This document shows, one piece after another, positions 11,251-23,312 of a stretch of 64,000 nucleotides of DNA. Under the pieces are notes generated by a model, which did not search any database, was not told where the DNA came from, and saw nothing but the letters and a program-made list of their open reading frames with translations. The translations under genes were made by a program, and so were the position numbers. The stretch is from the NCBI GenBank assembly GCA_022414725.1, contig CM039462.1:35316558-35380557 (forward strand), given 5' to 3'. Numbering within the stretch: position 1 is the first letter of the stretch; the number at the start of each line of letters is the position of its first letter. Source of the DNA: Microglena sp. YARC. Its lineage: Eukaryota; Chlorophyta; Chlorophyceae; Chlamydomonadales; Chlamydomonadaceae.

Positions 11251-11281
<31 letters not shown>

Positions 11282-11290
11282 TAGGGTAGG
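11165..11290. repeat. (TG)n/(TATG)n microsatellite and poly-G run
   Basis: TGTATG-type repeats run from about 11172 to 11250, followed by a G-run from about 11253 to 11281. From 11330 to 11460 GGTATTTGGGTGTTG-type repeats and a G-rich segment follow. Confidence 0.9.
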
Positions 11291-11519
11291 TAAGTGTTTG
11301 TGTGTGTGGGGGGCAAGTGTCTTCAGGTATTTGGGTGTTGAGGTATTTGGGTGTTGGGGTATTTGGGTGTTGGGGTATTTGGAAATTTGGAGCCAGGGGG
11401 TCTGGGGGCCTGGTGGTCAGGGGGGCTCGGGGCCAGGGGGGCTTGAGGACCGGGCCATCGGGTTGTGGGGTCCAGGGCTGACAAGACGACACAGTTGCTT
11501 CGCAGTTTCAAACATGCAC

Positions 11520-11890
11520 TTCTGTTGGTCATATTAATATTGGTACACTCACCATTTAAAATGCACATCTCCCTTCCGCTTAGCTCCACCACCCACCCAC
11601 GCACCCACCACCACCACCCACCACCCACCCATTCATTCATATTGGTACTCACACCATTTAAAAGGCACATCTCCCTTCCGCTTAGCTCCACCACCCACCC
11701 ACGCACCCAACACCACCACCCACCCACCCACCCATTCATATTGGTTCACTCACCATCTAAAAGGCGCATCTCCCTTCCGCTTAGCTCCACCACCCACCCA
11801 TGCACCCACCACCACCACCCACCCACCCACCCATTCATATTGGTTCACTCACCATCTAAAAGGCGCATCTCCCTTTCGCTTAGCTCACTC
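11520..11890. repeat. about 100-bp tandem repeat, 4 copies
   Basis: CTCCCTTCCGCTTAGCTCC and CATTCATATTGGT blocks recur near 11570, 11671, 11770 and 11869, separated by a CACCCA-rich spacer. The spacing is 99-101 bp. Confidence 0.88.
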
Positions 11891-11965
11891 AACAACTGCA
11901 GTTGGCATTGCAAAAAACGCAGAACTAAAATAGTGACACCGTGGAAAGGGGTGTGAAAAAAAGAA

Positions 11966-12230
11966 AAAAAAAGCTTGGAGGGACGTGGTGTTAAGGGGAC
12001 CCTCCCGTACGCCGCAGCTGGGGAAAGTCACCATGGCAGACATAGTAAGTGTCACTCTCCAGGCGGTAGGGACTCATTCATGCGACGTGTGGCAAGACTG
12101 CTGGTACAGGAGGCAATAGATTCTCTGTGCAGCTTAGAGATGAGTTTGCATGGCGGGGTGTGAAGTTTAGGGAACCTTCCCGTTTGATTGCTCTTGGGAA
12201 GGCTACCGTACACTTCATCATACGTTTACT
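11966..12230. repeat. SINE-related repeat, family R2, two pieces
   Basis: Family R2 carries a GGGGCGTGGTGTTAAGGG / CTCCCGTACGCC / CTGGGGAAAGTCAC block. This copy continues with GGCAGACATAGTAAGTGTCA and a tail shared with the copy at 62650. A second, diverged block starts at about 12153. Other R2 copies have a tRNA-like head; this one does not. Confidence 0.65.
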
Positions 12231-12237
12231 TCTCCGT

Positions 12238-12392
12238 TTGTTTGTATGTTACAGTCCAGGGGTGGGCCAAATAGGCTAAAGGGACTTGCCCAACCGTATA
12301 GGAAGGGCTTAAAAATAATAAGCACCGATGAACTGAACCCCAAACAATCATTTAACCGACGGGGGCCCTGAGTTCGTGCCGTTTGTTTGTAT
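12238..12392 (-). repeat. family R1, copy 4
   Basis: One of the best copies, from TTGTATGTTACAGTCCAGGG to the CCGACGGGGGCCC end. A further diverged R2 block follows at 12465-12535. Confidence 0.8.
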
Positions 12393-12664
12393 TTTATTTA
12401 CCCGAGAAGCGCTGACCTGATCTATCCATACTTCATCATAATATTGAAAATTGTTACGCCTTGCAACATGGCGTAAAGTTAAGGGAACCATCCCGTTTGA
12501 TTGCTCTGGGGAAGGCTACTCGGGTTTTTGTTTCACAGACTGCTGCTGCACCTAGGCCCGGTGTACCGCGCGACGGCGACGGAGGAAAGCTTTCGGCAGT
12601 TGGTATTGCATGTTCTCATATGCTATCCTATGTTTTTATGATATGCTATGTTTTTATATGCTAT

Positions 12665-12832
12665 GCTGTCTTAGGTTTTGCTGTTGCAGTTGTGTTGTGT
12701 TGTTGTGTGTTTTGTGTTGTGTTGTGTTGTGCTGTGTTGTATTGCGGTTGTTTTGTGTTGTGTTGTGTTGTGTTTTATTGCTGTTGTGTTGTGTTGTATT
12801 GCTGTTGTGTTGTGTTGTGTTGGGCTGCGATA
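12665..12832. repeat. GTGTT-type pentanucleotide repeat
   Basis: Mostly TGTGT/GTGTT units with TATTGC and GCTGTT interruptions. Cysteine/valine-rich open frames here are repeat artefacts. Confidence 0.9.
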
Positions 12833-12894
12833 TGGTTTGCAGAAACCTTCCCACACAGAATACAACACAAACAATCAAATATCCGCACATTATG

Positions 12895-13330
12895 ACATTA
12901 ACTACTCAACACAGCATGCCTACCCATGCAAGCAAAAGCACATGAGACACAGACTGAATGCCCTTCCCACATCCCCCACCACAAAAAAAGGGAAAACAAA
13001 AATTAAATGAAACCATTCATGCCCCCACACACCTTCCCATGCAACACACAAGCATGCATTACTCAACACAGCATGCCTCCCCATATACACAATATCACAT
13101 GAGACACAGGCTGCATGCCCCCCTCCTCCCCCACACACCCACCCACACCCACACACCCACACATACAAAAATAAGATAAATTAATTAAACAACTAAATAA
13201 TTAAATACAGCCATTCATGCCCCCCCACACCTTCCCATGCAACGCACAAGCATGCTCTGCTCAACACAGCAGGCCTCCCCATACACACACAAGCACACGA
13301 GACACAGACTGCATACCCCCCACCCCCACC
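12895..13330. repeat. three spaced copies of a roughly 95-bp motif
   Basis: ACTCAACACAGCATGCC and CACATGAGACACAGACTG blocks occur at about 12902, 13051 and 13259, mostly preceded by CCCACACACCTTCCCATGCA. Spacers are A- or C-rich. Confidence 0.75.
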
Positions 13331-13349
13331 CCACCCCCAATAAAGTAAG

Positions 13350-13400
13350 GTTTGTCGGAATAGCCAATCATGGGAGCTGCCTAGAAGCTGCTGCTGATAG
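13350..13400 (-). repeat. family R3 (short element with inverted ends), end fragment
   Basis: Family R3 is about 140-170 bp. One end carries CAGCTTCTAGGCAGCTCC and TGACTGGCTATTC; the other carries GGAGCTGCCTAGAAGCTG, an inverted version of the first. That is the layout of a MITE. Here only the first end is present, in reverse sense, forming an inverted pair with the next copy. Confidence 0.6.
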
Positions 13401-13439
13401 CTGAAAATAAAGGCACAAGCACACAGACTGCATGTCCTG

Positions 13440-13615
13440 CCATAGCTTTTATTTTCAGCTGCAAGCAACAGCTTCTAGGTAGCTCCCCTGACTGGCTATT
13501 GAGCCAAACTAAATGCATCCTAGAGCACCTTGAAGCAGACACAATTATCTGCACATAACTACTGAAATATTGGGTTTAGCGAAGTAGCTGGTTCAAGGAG
13601 CTGCCTAGGAGCTTA
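13440..13615 (+). repeat. family R3, copy 2, near complete
   Basis: Both inverted ends are present: CAGCTTCTAGGTAGCTCC near 13469 and GGAGCTGCCTAGGAGCTT near 13597. The interior includes TGACTGGCTATTGAGCC and CACCTTGAAGCAGAC. Confidence 0.7.
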
Positions 13616-13789
13616 ATGCCCATGGCCGAAAAGAAAAGCAACATGCCCTGTCCACATAAGACACAGCAATGCATGCATGCATGATAAACACACCTGCGCA
13701 TGCAAACACCGCCATGTGTGATAAACACACCTGCGCATGCATTGCAATAAATCAATAAATCAATCAATCAATCCGTCAATAAATAGTGC

Positions 13790-13858
13790 ACCTTATTATG
13801 AGGCGTGAGGTTGAGGGTGCCAGCTCGTTTGCTTGCACTGGGGCCAACCACCAAACGG
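13790..13858. repeat. diverged R2 block
   Basis: CTTATTATGAGGCGTGAGG with a GGGGCCAACCACCAA end. A sister copy lies at about 32845-32908. From 13860 to 14085 there is no gene. Confidence 0.5.
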
Positions 13859-14084
13859 CAATGCATGATACACAGTTTGCTGCTTCTAAGAAATGGAACC
13901 GGTGTCTCTACGTAGCACCACAGTGCTCCTAGTAGCCTTCGGGGTGCTACTAAAAGCTTTCTTGGGGCAAGAAAGCGACACCCTAAGGCTCTAACGTAGC
14001 ACCGTCAAAACACCAAGGTAAGTAATGTAGCCCTTGTGCTACAAGCAGCACCTTAGAGAAACCCCTGCCCACATAGCTTTTTTT

Positions 14085-14245
14085 TCAGCTACGAGCAGCA
14101 GCTTCTAGGCCGCTCCCTTGATTGCCTATTCAGACAACCTTACGCAGTGCACTTATGAAGCTGATACAATCAACTGTCCAGAGCTGCTAACATATTTGGG
14201 TGTAGCAAAGTGGCTGGCTCAGGAGGCTGCCTAGAAGCTGCTAAC
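14085..14245 (+). repeat. family R3, copy 3
   Basis: CAGCTTCTAGGCCGCTCCC near 14100 and a GGCTGCCTAGAAGCTGCTAA end near 14224, with the internal AACTGTCCAGAGCTGCTAAC block. It is complete and adjoins the pentanucleotide array. Confidence 0.7.
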
Positions 14246-14261
14246 AAATGCCGTCAGAAGA

Positions 14262-15125
14262 AATACAACACAGCACAGCACAGCACAGCACAGCACAGCA
14301 CAGCAGGGCAGGGCACAGCACTGCAGAGCAGAGCAGAGCAGAGCAGAGCAGAGCAGGGCAGAGCAGAGCAGAGCAGTGCAGTGCAGAGCAGAGCAGAGCG
14401 GAGCGGAGCAGAGCAGGGCAGAGCAGAGCAGAGCAGAGCAAGGCAGGGCAGAGCAGAGCAGAGCAGAGCAGAGCAGAGCAGAGCAGAGCAGAGCAGAGCA
14501 GTGCAGTGCAGTGCAGTGCAGAGCAGAGCAGAGCAGAGCAGAGCAGAGCAGAGCAGAGCAGAGCAGAGCAGAGCAGAGCAGAGCAGAGCAGAGCAGAGCA
14601 GAGCAGAGCAGAGCAGAGCAGAGCAGAGCAGAGCAGAGCAGAGCAGAGCAGAGCAGAGCAGAGCAGAGCAGAGCAGAGCAGAGCAGAGCAGAGCAGAGCA
14701 GAGCAGAGCAGAGCAGAGCAGAGCAGAGCAGAGCAGAGCAGAGCAGAGCAGAGCAGAGCAGAGCAGAGCAGAGCAGAGCAGAGCAGAGCAGAGCAGAGCA
14801 GAGCAGAGCAGAGCAGAGCAGAGCAGAGCAGAGCACAGCAGAGCACAGCAGAGCACAGCAGAGCAGAGCAGAGCACAGCAGAGCAGAGCAGAGCACAGCA
14901 CAGCAGAGCACAGCAGAGCAGAGCAGAGCAGAGCAGAGCAGAGCAGAGCAGAGCAGAGCAGAGCAGAGCAGAGCAGAGCAGAGCAGAGCAGAGCACAGCA
15001 GAGCAGAGCAGAGCAGAGCACAGCAGAGCAGAGCACAGCACAGCACAGCACAGCACAGCACAGCACAGCACAGCACAGCACAGCACAGCACAGCACAGCA
15101 CAAAGCAGCACAGCACAGCACAAAG
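14262..15125. repeat. AGAGC/ACAGC pentanucleotide satellite, about 860 bp
   Basis: An almost pure array of 5-bp units, with AGAGC dominant in the centre and ACAGC variants clustered at both ends and near 14835-15010. Five bases reading through three frames give AEQSR on plus and CSALL on minus, so most frames are open for about 300 codons. These are not genes. Confidence 0.97.
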
Positions 15126-16090
15126 CTATGCATGTACACACACCTTCCCATGCACTACAGACTCAGCCTCGCTGGGGATGATGGCGGGGAATACTTGGTC
15201 CTTGATAGAATGGCGACTGTAACCCCTCAGGGTTGCATCTCGCATGGGTGGGACGCGCCTCAGCACCGCATGGACCACCTCTGGCACTGTCAACGTCCCA
15301 TACACGAAAGCTGATCCAAGCATGAATGTTACTGCTTATCTGTGTTACTGTGTATGTGTGTGTGTGTTTGTGCGCGCGTGTGCGTGCTCAAATGGAATAG
15401 CTAAGCCTCAGTTTAGATTTCAGAGACTCAGAGACTGCCAGAGGTGTGGGTGTGGGTGTGTGTGTGGGTGTGGGAGTGGCATGGATTGGAGTGGAGGGGG
15501 GCAGGAAGGAAGAATACAAATGTAAGAAGACTCCAGGCGGCGTGGCTTCAGGACAGGGTGGTAACAAGAAAAGAGGGCAGGCAGGCAGGAAGGAAGGAGG
15601 GAAGAGGACTCGCAAATATAGATAAACCGCAACATAATAGGGACTGAAGAGTGATCTTCAGCAGACCCGTAGGAACTGAAAGTGTGATGCCCCGCAGGGA
15701 GATTTTTTTCAGACTAGCAAGCAACAACATCTGCAACACCAACATCTGCAACGAGCAACTTCTTTATGCTGCGAGCAACCTCTTTGAGCTCGAAGCTACT
15801 TCTCGACTTGACTTTGCTCTTGAGTGCTCAACTTTAGGTACCCTTGGTCGAAGCATCCCCAACTGCCCTCTCGCTCGATGTTATACCTATTTTGATGCCA
15901 GACCTACCTATTCCAAAGCCAGACCTAGCTCCTTTGATGCCAGAACTACTACGATGCGATGCAACATCGATGAGGCTTTATAGAGGGTGCCCAACTTCGT
16001 TACTTTGCCGCGACCCTTCATCCCGCGCCTTCTTTCGTTTCCTGCGCTTATTATGTTGGAGGGTGGAATTTCGATGAGAGCACTGTACTT
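15126..16090. other. no gene supported
   Basis: Mixed unique-looking sequence with a TG-rich patch near 15350-15380 and 15440-15475 and an AGGCAGGCAGGAAGG purine patch near 15560-15610. The plus-strand frame at 15651-15983 (110 codons) has no recognisable domain or splice sites and is probably chance. Confidence 0.4.
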
Positions 16091-16099
16091 CTAAAAGTA

Positions 16100-16800
16100 C
16101 TGAGCTGCATGATGAGTTTCATGCTTGTCGAGGTTGCATGCAAGATGAAGTAGCCCATTCAGGTTGCATGATGATGAGGTTGCATGCAAGATGAGTAGCC
16201 CTTTCAGGATGCATGATGAGAAGGTTGCATGCAAGATGAGATATCCCTTGAAGGTTGCATGATGATGGGGTTGTAAGCAAGATGAGGTAGCCCTTTCAGG
16301 ATGCATGCATGATGAGGATGCACGAAAGATGAGGTAGCCCCTTGAGGTTGCATATTTATAAGGTATCCCCCAGAGTCTGTATGATGATGAGGTTGCATGC
16401 AAGATGAGGTTGTTTGCATGATGAGGTAGACCCTTGAGGTTGTATGATGTTGAGGTAGCCCCTATAGGTTGCATGATGTCAAGGTAGCCACTATAGGTTG
16501 CAAGATGTTGAGGTAGCACCTATAGGTTGCATAATGTTGAGGTAACCCCCATAGGTTGCAAGATGTCAAGGTAGCCCCTTTAGGTTGCAAGATATTGAGG
16601 TAGTCCTTGTAAGTTACAAGATATTGAGGTAGCCCCTAAAGGTTGCAAGATGTTGAGGTGGCCCTTATAGGTTGCATGATGTTGAGGTAGCCCCTATAGC
16701 TTGTATGATGTTGAAGTTGCCTCTATAGATGGCATGATGCTAAGGTAGCCCCTATAGGTTGCATGATGTTGAGGTAGCCCCTATAGGTTGCATGATGTTG
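16100..16800. repeat. 29-bp tandem repeat, roughly 24 copies
   Basis: The unit carries GAGGTAGCCCCTATAGGTTG and CATGATGTT. Copies at the right end are clean at 29-bp spacing; the left end (16100-16450) is diverged, with variable spacing. Confidence 0.9.
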
Positions 16801-16829
16801 AGGTTTCCACCTACATGACAGCTCCTGCA

Positions 16830-19800
16830 GTATATCGACAGATAATCCACCCTATGCGGAACGCAGACAATGACCTACCGATAAACACAACCATCTACAC
16901 GCAATGCTGCACTATCATCGAACTTCGAGCCTTTCCATGGTTCATGCCCAGTGGGTATGATGAGGGCGTGTTTGTAATCGCGCATGTGATGACAGCATTC
17001 CACTTGCTGCGGGTTCTGTTGTCTCGGGAGGATACTCTCTCCCTACCTACTCTCCCTTTCCCTTCCCTACTCCCTTCCGCACCACCTGGACTTCAACCAC
17101 AACCTCCCCTCCGGCACCCCAGTACCCACCCACCCACCCACCCTCTCTCCCACCCACGCTCCCACCCACACTCCCACCCGCTGACCACCGCATGGCCATT
17201 CATCCCGAGTTGGACACGAAACAATGATCTAGCTGAGACATTGGAAGCCACTGGCACAAGCAATGAGGTTAGTTTTTGAAAGCTGGTTTGATTTCATGTG
17301 GTGGTCTATCAGTGGGATGCTCTCTGTCTGCAAGCTCAGCAATCATGGGCGCTATAAACACTAATGCGGGGCAGTCCTGATTGAAAACGCAATCACATGG
17401 GTGCAGACAGTTTGAAGACATGTGCATGACCAAGGGGACAAGTCATAGGGGAGAGGGGACATGCAAGAGCGGGTGCTAAGACATTACCATACTACCATAT
17501 GAGTGAGGTGTATCCAAGCCGGATGGTTAGATCCAAGACATACATTTGTTTGATCACTTTCATAGTCAGATCCAAGACATATCGTTTGTTTGGTCACTTC
17601 CATAGTCATCATAGCTGCCCCTTGTATTATATTCTTGACTTGATGGATGGGACTTGCTGCAAGTGTGTGTGGTTGTCTGAACGTACACCAAGGGACAGCT
17701 GTTTGGCTTGTGATGTCACGATGATCACTCAATCATCTCCCAAGAGAAGGAATGCGTTGTGTACTAGACTTCTACCATCGGATACCACAAAATAAAATCC
17801 GATACGTGACGTTTTTTGTTTGTCGACCTACAGCTCCATGGCTAGCATGTCCACCATCATATGAAGATATGTGCTGCTCTTGAGCTAAGGACTAGTATTC
17901 CATATGCCATCACTTCATACACATATACTGATATACACAATGGAGATGAATTCGTACTTGTGGGGGAAATGTGTCATTAGTTTACAAGTGGGAGGCCCCG
18001 AATAAACTGAGACGCCCATCCCCTAGACCTGCCCTAGATAATACAATACCGAAGACAGGAATTTTGCAACTTCAAGGGGACTGCGTTTTGCGGATGAGAA
18101 GCCTATTATCATACAAGAATGCAAAATCCATCCATCCTACTTAACATTTTAGAAACATGTTTGGCTACGCTAGGCCCCAAAGGGCAATTATTGGTTAGGG
18201 TCTTCCTGCATTAGGCTGAAAACAGCGGCCTGCAACAATTCGAAAAAAGGTCAAAATCCTCCTTATTCACAATAATCGAACATGTCAAAATCTTCCACAT
18301 TCATAATGGCCTATACATCTCCCCTACTGTAGCAATGTTTGGGTACAGTGCCTAATACGCCCCCATCACCAGATAAAATCTGCATCAGGAAACATGTTGA
18401 TCGTTGGATCCCAAATTGGATTCACCAAATCAAATCATGGAAGCTCTCATCGGATTCCACATCGAATTCCACATCAATTTCAACCTCTGGAAAAGCTGGA
18501 TGAGACGCAGGTAGCTCACCATACTTATCATAGTCCTCATCATAGACATACTCTTCCGATAGACCATTGACATCCCTGTCGCATTGAATAGTATCTAGGT
18601 GAGGGAGGTCCGCCAGGCTGGTGATGTCTCTGACAGAAGTCCTCTTACAGTTGACCCACTCCAGTTTCAAACAGGCAGAGAGCGGAGACAGATCAGAGAC
18701 TGCTGTGTCACTACAGTCAATCTCCATCAGCTTTGAGCAGACAGACAGTGGAGACAAGTCAGAGACTATTGTGTGACTGCAGTGTACCTTCCACAGCTTT
18801 GAGCAGACAGACAGTGGAGACAAGTCAATGACTTTGGAGTTGCAGCACATGATTGTCTCCAGCTCCTTGCAAGCTGACAGAGGGCACAAGTCAGCGATAC
18901 TTGTTCTGCCAAGGTTTATGTGCCTAAGATTAGTGCATTGAGCCAGGGAAGAGAGAGAAGTTAGATCCAAGCATCCGCAAATATCTAGCTTGTGCAGGTG
19001 CTTGCATGCTGCCAAGGGGGAAAGATCCACTACTCTGTTTCTACAGAAGGAGATGTCAAGTTTTTTCAAGCCTTCGCATTTTGATAGCGGTGAGAGGTCA
19101 AGGAGTGGATCAGTCATCATGCCAGCATTATAATGTAATGTCCTCTTCATCTCCAGAATCTTGATCGTCGGCGGCAGTCCTACCAGGCTGAGAGACAGAT
19201 CCTGGCATCGCCTGAGGTCAAGCAGTTGCAGGTTGGGCATAGCTTGAAGCAGACGCAGAGGTAGGGAAGAGAACTCCCCAGTCTGCTTGTTAGTGCCATG
19301 GAATACCATTCGTGTTGCTCTGGCAAGCACCAAGCTGTTCATCATGCTGCATGTCAGGCAAAGCGAAGCGATGCAACCTTCTTCAATAACAGCATCTTCA
19401 CATGTGGGAAACATAGCCAGGATGACACAAATGATATGCGCTGGGAGGTCAAGAAGTCCTGTTGTTGATGGAGCAAGGGACAGATGGGATAGGGCATTGC
19501 CAAGCACCTCAGGTGAGCCTGTTGCATCCCGTGATGGTGCTTCGCTCATTTGTCCAGACCAGAACGAATTGGCTCTGCCAAGATGGGCGGTGCACCAGCA
19601 CACAACGATAAGATTGTTCTGCATGAAGTGGGCAATGCACTGGAGTTTTGGAAATTCGTCACCACACCGTGGTGCACGTTTGCATAACTGCACACATTCA
19701 TTCATTTCTTCATGTTTGTGTCAAATATTCTGACATAAGATTTGAAGCTTACATACCACAACACGCAGTAATGCAAGGCTCTGCCGGACTTACTTGCGAG

Positions 19801-20470
19801 GACTGATAATATCGCTATCCATTGGTATGGCTGCAGCTATCCTAGGTGCGGGTTATATTGTTAAGTGCTACTAGCTACAACGGCTACAATGAGTTATTGT
19901 AACAGCTGCTATGGTGCTGCCTTTCTGTGGTCATCTGAGTGGTGGGCTGGCGGCCCTTGCCAACATTGCACTCCACGTGGTTACTACCGATCAACAGCTG
20001 CAACTCTGTCTCTATCCTCTCCATAATTAGTCTGGGGGGTATTACACTATTAAATATTATCACTAGGCTGGCCAGTGCTGACAATCCCAAACTGCAACAT
20101 CTGGCACTTTGGTGTGTGGGAGGGTGTGTTTGCGAGTGAGTGGGTGGGTAGGATAAATACTGTCAGCAATAATTGTATTTGTCTACATATCTGCACCAAT
20201 TAGTTAGGAGTGTGCCCGTCCTCATTCTGAGGCATCCTATGATGAACCTAGCCATTGCTCGTTAGGTTGATAGGAGCGTATAGAAGCGTGGTTTTACCTA
20301 ACGGTTTTACCTAACGTGACATCTGGCCATATGTCATGTTAGGTAGACACCACGCTTCTATATAGTGTTTAAAGAGGTTGTGCATTCAGGTGTCAAGGCC
20401 TTCGGTTTTTTACTTCTCCCGATCGATTTATTCTGAGAATGGGGCTATAGTGGTATGATTCATGGTCTTG
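16830..20470. repeat. segmental duplication unit, copy A
   Basis: Contains, in order, a CACCCTATGCGGAACGCAGAC segment (16850), a GAGGTGTATCC segment (17507), a GAGAAGCC segment (18098), F-box/LRR gene A, and the TGTGCCCGTCCTCATTCTGA segment (20210). Each block recurs in the same order in copies B and C. Apart from gene A, no coding sequence is supported. Confidence 0.85.
18422..19624 (-). CDS. F-box-like leucine-rich-repeat protein, copy A
   Basis: A single open frame of 400 codons. The N-terminal third has an F-box-like helix set (LLDLPAHIICVILAMF, then LTCSMMNSLVLARA). Proteins of this kind are usually substrate receptors of SCF ubiquitin ligases, but that function is inferred here. About eight 23-residue LRRs follow, of the DLSPLSVCSKLxxxxCSxTxVS type, then an acidic tail ending ESFHDLIW. 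The start at 19624 (MQNN) is chosen because copy B starts at the same aligned Met; an in-frame ATG at 19705 would add 27 residues. Compared with copy B it has one extra LRR. There is no signal peptide or membrane segment. It appears intronless. Confidence 0.72.
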   Translation of the reverse strand: MQNNLIVVCWCTAHLGRANSFWSGQMSEAPSRDATGSPEVLGNALSHLSLAPSTTGLLDLPAHIICVILAMFPTCEDAVIEEGCIASLCLTCSMMNSLVLARATRMVFHGTNKQTGEFSSLPLRLLQAMPNLQLLDLRRCQDLSLSLVGLPPTIKILEMKRTLHYNAGMMTDPLLDLSPLSKCEGLKKLDISFCRNRVVDLSPLAACKHLHKLDICGCLDLTSLSSLAQCTNLRHINLGRTSIADLCPLSACKELETIMCCNSKVIDLSPLSVCSKLWKVHCSHTIVSDLSPLSVCSKLMEIDCSDTAVSDLSPLSACLKLEWVNCKRTSVRDITSLADLPHLDTIQCDRDVNGLSEEYVYDEDYDKYGELPASHPAFPEVEIDVEFDVESDESFHDLIW

Positions 20471-21024
20471 AGCCATTTTCAGATCAATTTGAGCACCTCA
20501 TTTAGGGGGGTGGGAGGGTCAGCCCTCCTCAGGTTTTTTAGGGATAAGTGTCCCCCCTTTTTTATAATCCTGCCAGGCTGGTGCATTAGATGACTACACC
20601 ATTTCATGAGACCAGAGTGAGCCAGGATATTATGGTGGGGACGCAAATGTCTCCCAGTAGACAGACGTGCACTTCGTTACTGTTTTCTTAACATGTCTGG
20701 ATCGAGTAGAAGTGAAGGGCACCAGGTAACAAAAGCGACCACGCAATACAGCAAAGCAGATCTGCATGCTCTAAACAATCCTCTTTCTTGTTTTTACCTC
20801 GGTAGTAGTCTTCCTGCCTCTCAATCGAAGCCGCTCGAAAAAGCTGCTAGCTTGCTTCAACCAGATCGGAATTCGTCAAAGGTTAGCTGTGCGGGGAACA
20901 AATGGAGCCCCTGTGGTAGTTGAGCTCTTGGCAAGTAGGTGTGGATGAACTAGCAGCCCGATTGATTTTGTTGGAATTCTACGATGGGAATATCCGACTC
21001 GGTGCGTGCATTCCCTTCAGTTTG

Positions 21025-21104
21025 CGTGGTGAAAGGTCACACGGCGGTCACACCAGCCAGGAGTGTTCTGGTCGGTATGACCGCCGTGTGACCTTTCACC
21101 ACTC
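21025..21104. repeat. perfect hairpin, 23-bp arms
   Basis: GGTGAAAGGTCACACGGCGG with TCA pairs with its reverse complement ending at 21104 across a loop of about 34 bases. The same arms flank a longer loop in copy C (26790-26903), so the loop content was exchanged or expanded. Confidence 0.85.
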
Positions 21105-22064
21105 GGCTCCAGGTTGTCTCCGCCTATATAGCAGCTCTTTGCAGGATTGCGACAGCTAATTCACCCTATGCGAAAAGCAGGCAAACATCTACCGATAACA
21201 ACGACCATCAACACGCATTGCTTTACTAACATCGACCTCGACACTTTTCCATGGTTTCTGCGCAGTTGGCATGATCAGGGCGCGTATGTATATAATCGCG
21301 GATGTAATGACGAGCACACCACCTGCTGCGAGTTTTGCTTCATCGGGAGAATGAATCGATGACCATCCCTTGGCCATCCGTCCCGAGGTTGACATGGGAC
21401 AACGATCTGGCGGAGGCACTGGTAGCTAAGGGGACATTCAAGCGATGAGGTTGGTATATGAAAATATGTTTTTGAAACTTGGCCTTCGAGATTTTGTTTG
21501 ATTCCCATGTCTGTCAATGGGCAACAAACACTGGTAGTGTAAACACTAAAACACAACAGTCCTGATTGCACAACGTAATAACGTAATAACGTAATCGCAT
21601 GGGTGTAGACAGTTTGAGGACATGTGCAGGTCTAAGGGGACACACCATATGGGCGAGGGGACATGCAGGAGCTGGTGCTAATACATTACCATGTGAGTGA
21701 GGTGTATCCTAGGCAGGTGGTTAGATCCAAGAGACATATGTCAACATGTGATCTGGCAGGGGTGTTCTTTTCTTCTTAATGCATGATTTTCATGAAGAAG
21801 GCCGAGCAGGAAAGAGTATGGGTAGCATCTAAGAGCCTACTTCTTAACATACCAGTGTTTGGTCGCTTCCATAGTCATCGTAGCTGCCCCATTTATTCCA
21901 TTCTTTACTTGATGGATGGGATTTGCTGAAAGTGTGTGTCGTTGTACGTACCATACAACAAAGTAGTTTACAAGTGGGAGCCCCCAAATAAACTGAGACG
22001 TCCCCTAGAGCTGCCCTAGATAATAAAATACCTTAGACAGGGAGTATGGTACTTCAAGGGGACC

Positions 22065-22620
22065 GTGTGCACGGCAACTTGTCGAGTACTGAAGCTGAAC
22101 TGAATTAAGTACAAGGGATTTGGCCTGATTCGGGCGTCATCGCATCGTCATCGGCAAACAAAAACTATTTGTGGCCCTTCGTTACGGGCGACCAAAATGT
22201 TGAGCTGCATGCTAAACTGTTCAGGCTGCTAGATAGCAAGATCATTGCGCAAGGAGTAGAGCTTGTACCCCCCATTCGTAGATTTGAAAGGGGTGGACGC
22301 TCGGAAATGAATCGCTACTCGGAAGGCAGTGGACATCCCCTTGGTAGGAGGCCCTGGTGTGTTGGCAATTGTCCACCCTACTAGATGGACTTGATTAAAT
22401 TCGGTGAGAAAGATTTTGGCTCTCTGTCAAGCGCATGGCCTTCTCGACGTCCTTGCGCAACAATTGATCCAAACAGAAAAAATTGAGCATCAGCACCGCC
22501 GTCAGAAACCTCTCCTCACGAGACCGGTTTTCATCCTTTTTCGTGATTTTGCATGCGGCCAGTGGATAAGAGTGACACGCTGGCGAAGTTAAAATGGGCG
22601 GTTCTGCACTCCAAAAGTTG
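22065..22620 (+). other. copy-B-specific insertion with protein-like frame
   Basis: The flanks align with copies A and C, but this block has no counterpart there. A plus-strand frame starting before 22169 reads LWPFVTGDQNVELHAKLFRL and onward to a stop at 22382. A second frame (22404-22592) contains LALCQAHGLLDVLAQQL. Both look more protein-like than their surroundings. No family is recognised. It may be a fragment of a mobile or captured gene. Confidence 0.35.
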
Positions 22621-23312
22621 CCATGCGTCTGTTGCTGATGAGAAGCCGCCTATCATAAAAGAATGCGAAATCCATCCATCCTACTTGACAATTTATTAAC
22701 ATGTTTTGCTACACTAGGCCCCAGAGGGCAATTATTGGTTGGGGACCGCTGCATTAGGCTCAAAACAGCTTGCACCAATTCGAAAAGTCAAAAGCCTTCT
22801 CATTCACAATAATCGAATACTTTTCTTTTCGTGAGGATCGGGCATCGCTTTTTGAACTAGTAGTACAATTTATGTATAAGAGAGGGACTTTCTACTTCTA
22901 ATTCATACTTCTACTTCTAATTCATACATACATTTCCCTGATTTTCAAAGCATGTAAGGAAGTAAAAAATGTAATATAACAAAACAAAATCTTCCGCATT
23001 CACAATGGCCTGTAAATCTCCCCTTGCATTCCACGACTCTTCACATGACTGAGTTAAAAAAGAGGGGCCCGAAGAAACAACATGGATGGTAGTGTTATTG
23101 CTAGCAAGTCTCAGTCACAATTCAGCTACACTAAGGCTACACTGGCCTAACCATACGTACCAGATGCTCCCTACTAATGATGCCGCGGCTGTCAACTATG
23201 CAAGATTTGACCAATCGACCCCAATGTATGGTTGTAGGATGGCCTATGAAATGTGCTCCATCAGTGAAAGGCACTCTAGTACTGTTTTGGTACAGTGCCG
23301 AATACACCCTCA

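Noticed and set aside
14210..15314. Overlapping frames of about 300 codons on both strands (AEQSR and CSALL repeats)
   Set aside because: A 5-bp repeat without stop triplets opens nearly all frames; peptide composition is only the repeat.
19287..19733. Plus-strand frame of 148 codons opposite LRR gene A
   Set aside because: Shadow of the conserved LRR coding strand; a similar shadow appears opposite gene B.
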